A stretch of DNA of 64,000 nt from positions 84,753 to 148,752 of the forward strand of contig CAYXLI010000013.1 in the NCBI GenBank assembly GCA_964464925.1. The letters are read 5' to 3'. Source of the DNA: CAYXLI01 sp964464925 (GTDB lineage: Bacteria > Acidobacteriota > Terriglobia > Bryobacterales > Bryobacteraceae). The notes beneath the pieces were generated by a model. The model was given only the letters and a program-made list of their open reading frames with translations, had not been told where the DNA came from and searched no databases. Shown piece by piece: positions 59,781-64,000 of this stretch (position 1 is the stretch's first letter; each line of letters opens with the position of its first letter). Both the position numbers and the translations under genes were made by a program.

Positions 59781-60416
59781 TTATTCGATGCTGCGCAGAA
59801 TCGCACGCGCCGGCGCGCCGTCGCCGTCCTGGATCTTAATCGGCAGGCAGATCAGTTCATATCGGCCCGGCTCGACCGCGCTCAGGTTCAAGCCTTCAAT
59901 GATCCAGATCCCGGCTCCAAGCAGGATCTGATGCGTCTCCACGATGTCCCCGCCATACGCCCCTACTGACAGGCAATCGATGCCGATCGTCTTCACACGC
60001 CGGTCGGCGAAATACTTCGCTGCTCTGGCGTCGATGTGTACGAACTTCTCTTGAAATTCTTCGCTCTGCCAGATACGGGATGAGTTCACCGTCTTGAGCA
60101 GGATGCGCTCACCGGGCTGGAGATCTTGCGGCTCCAACTCCTCCGGCGTGATCCTCTCCGTGTCTAAAATCTGGATAACGCGCACCGGTCCAATCGTAGC
60201 CTCGAACGGCATCGTATCAATCCCGGCTCCGTCGCGGAGGAAATGCATCGGCGCGTCCATGTGCGTCCCGATGTGCGCGTTCATGTGCAGTTCGCGCGCA
60301 TTGTACACGTCACCGCCCTCTATACTCGCCACGCGCTCCAGTCGCGGCGGCAAGTCCCCCGGCCAGTGAACCATACCCGTGCGTAGCGGAACCGAGATGT
60401 CAATCCATTTGCTCAT
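59781..60416 (-). CDS. Cyclase-family metal hydrolase (kynurenine formamidase-like)
   Basis: A 211-residue protein from ATG 60416. H48-IGTH52-MD54-APMH58 is the HxGTHxDxPxH metal-binding signature of the cyclase/KynB family. DISVPLRTGMVHWPGD at the N-terminus also fits. It likely hydrolyses an amide or ester such as formylkynurenine; the substrate is not determinable here. The longer frame to 60485 overlaps the sulfatase C-terminus and is rejected. It is 44 bases downstream of the sulfatase stop. Confidence 0.88.
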   Translation of the reverse strand: MSKWIDISVPLRTGMVHWPGDLPPRLERVASIEGGDVYNARELHMNAHIGTHMDAPMHFLRDGAGIDTMPFEATIGPVRVIQILDTERITPEELEPQDLQPGERILLKTVNSSRIWQSEEFQEKFVHIDARAAKYFADRRVKTIGIDCLSVGAYGGDIVETHQILLGAGIWIIEGLNLSAVEPGRYELICLPIKIQDGDGAPARAILRSIE

Positions 60417-60460
60417 TCCACCCCATTGAAGCAGACGTCCGGATTGGGTGCGAACCGGAA

Positions 60461-61915
60461 CTAATCCCGCGGCCGGAGATACCAATCGAGCGCATCTGCT
60501 GCGTTCAACCGCTGCGGTTCGCGTTCCGCTTCCGGATGCGTGCGCCGGAAACGCCCCAGCATCTCGCTTTGGAACTTGGTCACAAGCTCCGGCTCGCGCG
60601 CGGAAATGTCTTCCAACTCCTCAGCATCCTTCTGCAGATCGTAGAGCTTCACATACCGCCCGGGCGTCGGATTCTCCGTCTTGTACCCGTCCTTCCTTGC
60701 CCGCTTTCCCGAGCAGTGAATGAACTTATAGCGGGAAGTCCGCAGGCACGCTTCCTCATTCTCCAGGTACTCGGAAAACACAGCTTCCCTAGCCGCAACC
60801 GGCCTTCCCTCCAGGTACGGCCGCAGTGAAGTTCCGTGCTGCACCGGCAGCGGATCCACCTCCAGCACATCGAGAATTGTGGCCGGTACATCCACCGATT
60901 CCGTCAGATCCTGCACCACCCGCGGAGCAATGCGCTTCGGCCACCGCATGATCAGCGGAACCCGCAACGCCGGTTCGAAACAGCAATGCTTCTCGAAGCG
61001 CCCGTGCTGCCCCAGCGAATAGCCGTGATCCGCCATGTAAACCACCAGCGTGTTGTCTTCCAGATTTCGCTTCCGCAGCATATCCAGCACGCGCCCTACA
61101 TTCCGGTCGAGATAGCGAACCGAATTGCGGTACGCCGCGGCAATGCCCTGTTTTTCTCCACCGGTCAAGTCCCGGAACGCAATTGGCACCTGCCACTCGT
61201 CCTGCGGCGCAACCTTCGGCGCTCGAAACATTTCCGCCCGATATTGATCTCCATTCTCAACCGGAAAATCGAAGGGCGAGTGCGGCTCCTGGAAACTCAC
61301 CCATAACGCAAAAGGCTTCCCGCCCGCTTCGTCCAGATACCGTTCCGCATGCCGCAAAAGGGAGGCGCTTCGCATCTCGTTCTCATGCCGGGCCACAGGC
61401 AGGTTCGCCGCGTTCAGCCACTCGTTCGCGCAATCCACAAAGGGCCGCCAATAGGCGGGCTTCACCGGACCGGATACTTCGTGATGCGTTTCCTTCAGCC
61501 ACTCGCGCTGGACATCCCCCTCCAGCATCAGATGATCGAACCCGTGCAGGCCCGGCCGCGCCGGACGATTGAAATGCATCTTTCCAAAGACAGCCGTCTG
61601 GTATCCGGCCGCCCCCAGCCGCTTCGCCAGCGTCGGCTTGTCTTCTGAAAGTGGTGTCTGCAGTACGGTCACGCCTGCCGCATGCGGCAACTGCCCGGTG
61701 AAGAACGACTGCCGCGAAGGCGTGCACACTGGCGAATTGCAGAAATGGGATGCGAATCGTACACCCTCGCTCGCGAAGCGCTCCAGATTAGGCGTCTGCT
61801 GCGAACCCATCACATAACCCGCGTGATCGTCCGCCAGAATGAAAACAAAGTTTGGTCTCCGGCCCCCGCTCAGGGCCGCCGCCCCTTGTAAAAACGCTCG
61901 CCGTGAGATTGGCAT
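60461..61915 (-). CDS. Tat-exported sulfatase
   Basis: A 484-residue alkaline phosphatase-superfamily sulfatase. MPISRRAFLQGAAALSGG is a twin-arginine signal; D29-D30 (ILADDH) bind calcium, and C64-T-P-S-R68 is the formylglycine motif, so it needs anaerobic or oxygen-dependent FGE maturation elsewhere. It probably releases sulfate from a glycan. ATG 61915 overlaps the stop of the symporter gene by one base (TGATG), indicating coupling. The longer frame to 62068 lies inside the symporter gene and is rejected. Confidence 0.92.
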   Translation of the reverse strand: MPISRRAFLQGAAALSGGRRPNFVFILADDHAGYVMGSQQTPNLERFASEGVRFASHFCNSPVCTPSRQSFFTGQLPHAAGVTVLQTPLSEDKPTLAKRLGAAGYQTAVFGKMHFNRPARPGLHGFDHLMLEGDVQREWLKETHHEVSGPVKPAYWRPFVDCANEWLNAANLPVARHENEMRSASLLRHAERYLDEAGGKPFALWVSFQEPHSPFDFPVENGDQYRAEMFRAPKVAPQDEWQVPIAFRDLTGGEKQGIAAAYRNSVRYLDRNVGRVLDMLRKRNLEDNTLVVYMADHGYSLGQHGRFEKHCCFEPALRVPLIMRWPKRIAPRVVQDLTESVDVPATILDVLEVDPLPVQHGTSLRPYLEGRPVAAREAVFSEYLENEEACLRTSRYKFIHCSGKRARKDGYKTENPTPGRYVKLYDLQKDAEELEDISAREPELVTKFQSEMLGRFRRTHPEAEREPQRLNAADALDWYLRPRD

Positions 61916-63693
61916 CAGTCCACCACGGATGCCCAGCCGCGCCGGTTCAGATCCCAATAAATCACCGCCCCGGCAACGATCCCGGCCGCTATCATCGCCA
62001 GCCCCAGCGATGTTTCCTTCAGAATCAGTTTCCCGACCCCGAACAGAATTCCGTAAATCAGAACGCATCCGCAGATCCAGTCCAACAGGTTCGACAAACC
62101 GTCCTGCCGCGGCTTCACATCAGGCGCAAGAGCGGCCACCGGACCCCATCCCGCCCGGCTCGGCGCGGTCCTTCTATAGAAACTCACCAGCGTCTCGTTC
62201 GATTCCGGAGCCGTCGCGAACGTCACCGCCAGCCAGACCGCCGTCGTGATCGCAACCGTGATCAGCAGAATCAGCGCCTCCTCACGAGGCTTGCCGCTAT
62301 CGAATCCGCCGATCACCTGCAGGCCGATCGAAACTACGAATGCAGTAGCCATGGCGGAGACTTCGCTCCACGCGTTAATTCGCCACCAATACCAACGCAG
62401 CAGCAGTACACCGCCCGTGCCTGCGCCCGTAGCAATCAGCAGTTTCCACGCACCGCCGATCGAGTCCATATAGAACGTGATCACTGCCGAAACGATGGTC
62501 AGCAAGACGGTCGCCCATTTGGACACACTGACCAGGCTCTTCTCGTCTGCGTCCGGCCGCAGAAATCGCCGGTAAAAATCATTTACCAGGTAACTCGCGC
62601 CCCAGTTAAGTTGGGTCGCGATCGTAGACATGTACGCAGCCGCAAACGCTGCCACCATCAGCCCGCGCAAGGACGCAGGCAGGTACGCGATCATCACCCG
62701 GATATAGCCTGTCTCCGGATCCGCCAGGTTCGGAAACAGAATCACCGAGCAAAGCCCTACCAGCACCCATGGCCATGGCCGCACCGCATAGTGTGCAATG
62801 TTGAACCACAGCGTTGCCAGAAGTGAGTGCTTCTCGTCCTTCGCGCAGAACATCCGCTGCGCAACGTAACCGCCGCCGCCTGGCTCCGCGCCCGGATACC
62901 AACAGGCCCACCACTGCACCGAAATATAAGTCAGAAACGTGATCAGCGGCATCCACACCGAATCCAGGTCCGGAACGAAGTTCAGAATCGATCCCGTCGT
63001 ACCGGTTGCATGCCGCGCCGCATCCACCGCCATCAGTTTCGTTTTCATCGCATCCAGCCCGCCCACAGCCTGCACGGCGAAAACGGCCAGCGCGATCACC
63101 ATACCCATCTTCACCACGAACTGAAAAACGTCGGTCACCAGCACGCCCCAAAGTCCCGATAGCGTGGAGATGAACGATGTCAGCGCAATCAGTCCGAGCA
63201 CAATGAGCAGCGCTTCCACCTTGTTCACGCCAAGAATCAGACTCAGAATCTTCACCATCGCCAGGTTTACCCACCCGAGGATGATGCAGTTGATCGGAAT
63301 CCCGAGATACAGCGCGCGGAAACCGCGCAGAAACGCCGCGGGTTTTCCCGAATAGCGGATCTCCGTAAACTCGATGTCCGTCATCACGCCGGAGCGCCGC
63401 CATAGCCGTGCATAAAAGAACACCGTCAGCATTCCGCTCGCGACAAAGTTCCACCACACCCAATTGCCCGCAATTCCGTTCCGCGCAACCAGCCCTGTCA
63501 CCACCAGGGGCGTGTCCGCGGCAAACGTAGTCGCCACCATCGAAGTTCCGGCCAGCCACCAGGGCACATCCCGGCCGGAGAGGAAAAACTCACTGATGTT
63601 GGAGCCGGCCCGAGCCTTGTAATAAAAGCCGATGCCGATGTTGAAGAGGAAATAGAGTGCTACGACAATCCAGTCGAGAGCGGTAAGTTGCAC
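61915..63693 (-). CDS. Sodium:solute symporter (SSS family)
   Basis: About 592 residues with some 14 hydrophobic segments. LTALDWIVVALYFLFNIGIGFYY at the N-terminus and FFLSGRDVPWWLAGTSMVATTFAADTP are the hallmark of the SSS family (sodium/sugar branch). I prefer GTG 63693, which gives MQLTALDW, over GTG 63744, which adds 17 polar residues; neither has a strong Shine-Dalgarno. It is coupled to the sulfatase, so the solute may be a product of desulfation. Confidence 0.9.
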   Translation of the reverse strand: MQLTALDWIVVALYFLFNIGIGFYYKARAGSNISEFFLSGRDVPWWLAGTSMVATTFAADTPLVVTGLVARNGIAGNWVWWNFVASGMLTVFFYARLWRRSGVMTDIEFTEIRYSGKPAAFLRGFRALYLGIPINCIILGWVNLAMVKILSLILGVNKVEALLIVLGLIALTSFISTLSGLWGVLVTDVFQFVVKMGMVIALAVFAVQAVGGLDAMKTKLMAVDAARHATGTTGSILNFVPDLDSVWMPLITFLTYISVQWWACWYPGAEPGGGGYVAQRMFCAKDEKHSLLATLWFNIAHYAVRPWPWVLVGLCSVILFPNLADPETGYIRVMIAYLPASLRGLMVAAFAAAYMSTIATQLNWGASYLVNDFYRRFLRPDADEKSLVSVSKWATVLLTIVSAVITFYMDSIGGAWKLLIATGAGTGGVLLLRWYWWRINAWSEVSAMATAFVVSIGLQVIGGFDSGKPREEALILLITVAITTAVWLAVTFATAPESNETLVSFYRRTAPSRAGWGPVAALAPDVKPRQDGLSNLLDWICGCVLIYGILFGVGKLILKETSLGLAMIAAGIVAGAVIYWDLNRRGWASVVD

Positions 63694-63837
63694 TCTAAAA
63701 GAATACAGAAGCGGATCGTGTCTTCGCTGGCACACCCCGGTCACTGCGATGGAAAATAAATTTTGCAGCCCGGTTTTTCAGTAGCTTGCAGCGTAGCCGG
63801 CCCTCTTCAGCACCCCCGGAATTTGGTGCCCCCTCCT

Positions 63838-63843
63838 TATACT
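63838..63843 (+). promoter_or_regulatory. Candidate -10 box (TATACT) of the last gene
   Basis: TATACT matches five of six positions of the sigma-70 consensus. No -35 is evident. Initiation at about 63850 would place the terminator-like hairpin at 63856-63881 at the very start of the leader. Confidence 0.45.
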
Positions 63844-63855
63844 GGGATCAGTAAG

Positions 63856-63881
63856 GACCCGAGCCGATCGGGTCTTTTTTT
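63856..63881 (+). terminator. Terminator-like hairpin between promoter and start codon
   Basis: GACCCGA (63856-63862) pairs perfectly with TCGGGTC (63868-63874) around GCCGA, followed by seven T. It lies 19 bases before ATG 63901 and 12 bases after a TATACT box, so it may attenuate the gene, as proposed for rimP. It cannot terminate the symporter gene, which runs the other way. Confidence 0.75.
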
Positions 63882-63900
63882 CATTTCTGGAGAACACAAC

Positions 63901-64000
63901 ATGGCCGCAGCCGCACTGAAGTTGGAACCGAAACAGGACACGCAGCGCGAGGCATTCATCGCCCGCATCATCAAGGAATACGGACCCGGCACCGCCCCCG
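63901..64000 (+). CDS. Start of an unidentified gene (truncated by the window)
   Basis: Thirty-three codons remain, reading MAAAALKLEPKQDTQREAFI then ARIIKEYGPGTAP. GGAGA (63888-63892) lies eight bases before the ATG, and a promoter plus hairpin precede it, so the start is well supported. The fragment is too short to assign a family. Confidence 0.7.
   Translation, partial: MAAAALKLEPKQDTQREAFIARIIKEYGPGTAP

Noticed and set aside
59673..59969. Plus-strand frames starting at 59673 and 59740, the latter with a good AAAGGAGA site, and a minus-strand 31-codon frame at 59661-59756
   Set aside because: The plus frames run antisense into the cyclase gene and show no domain. The short minus frame ends beside ccmB and has no clear start. 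None could be supported, though the 120-base gap deserves comparison with relatives.
61852..62826. A 324-codon plus-strand frame opposite the symporter
   Set aside because: Arg/His/Pro-rich low-complexity translation; the minus-strand symporter and sulfatase are well supported.

Overview
The window reads as chromosomal DNA of an Acidobacteriota bacterium, most likely of the Bryobacterales / Candidatus Solibacter type. The lineage call is inferred from family content: Oar-like TonB-dependent receptors with a CarboxypepD_reg N-terminus, two secreted proteins ending in the TIGR03437 domain that is abundant in Solibacter, an acidobacterial VWFA-related protein (TIGR03436 type), a PQQ alcohol dehydrogenase fused to cytochrome c, and many Tat-exported sugar enzymes. 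Coding density is high. No gap between genes exceeds 300 bases. I saw no tRNA, rRNA, CRISPR array, insertion sequence or phage module.

Layout. 1-1833: 3' end of an Oar-like receptor. 1843-3762 (-): phosphate acetyltransferase followed by a class IV-like histone deacetylase-fold protein. 3950-7471: a 1000-residue secreted repeat protein and an exported SAM methyltransferase. 7544-11927: two divergent, mirror-image TadG-TadE-TadE cassettes around a 259-bp promoter region. 12032-17265: rimP-nusA-infB, with a terminator-like hairpin in its leader and a bidirectional terminator at its end. 17272-22930: SIR2-like protein, lipase maturation factor-like membrane protein, VWFA protein, a small basic protein and a GT-C glycosyltransferase. 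22948-27271 (-): gcvT-gcvH-gcvPA-gcvPB. 27540-30472: OmpA-like lipoprotein, strong terminator and PQQ dehydrogenase. 30563-34000: sdhCAB behind a perfect palindrome. 34009-43705 (-): DinB-like protein, galactonate dehydratase-like protein, two Oar receptors and a TPR protein. 43836-46087: YghX-like dienelactone hydrolase and RhlE-type helicase. 46112-51016 (-): three secreted or membrane proteins. 51077-54436 (-): rpsO-pnp-mrp. 54606-63693: exported sugar and sulfate-ester enzymes, a solute:sodium symporter and, between them, ccmB-ccmC-ccmD. 63838-64000: promoter, leader terminator and the start of an unidentified gene.

How it fits together. Core translation and RNA genes (rimP-nusA-infB, rpsO-pnp) and central metabolism (gcv, sdh, pta) alternate with a polymer-degrading, surface-oriented programme: outer-membrane receptors, Tat-exported dehydratases, a sulfatase, a keto-sugar hydrolase-like protein, an AGE-fold epimerase-like protein and a symporter. 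The points most worth a second look are the mirrored Tad cassettes with matching promoter elements, terminators placed between promoter and start codon in front of rimP and the last gene, two candidate leaderless promoters with identical spacing, an Mrp protein without its cluster-binding cysteines, an exported methyltransferase, a standalone SIR2 protein and the ATGA coupling of ccmD to a mannonate dehydratase-like gene.
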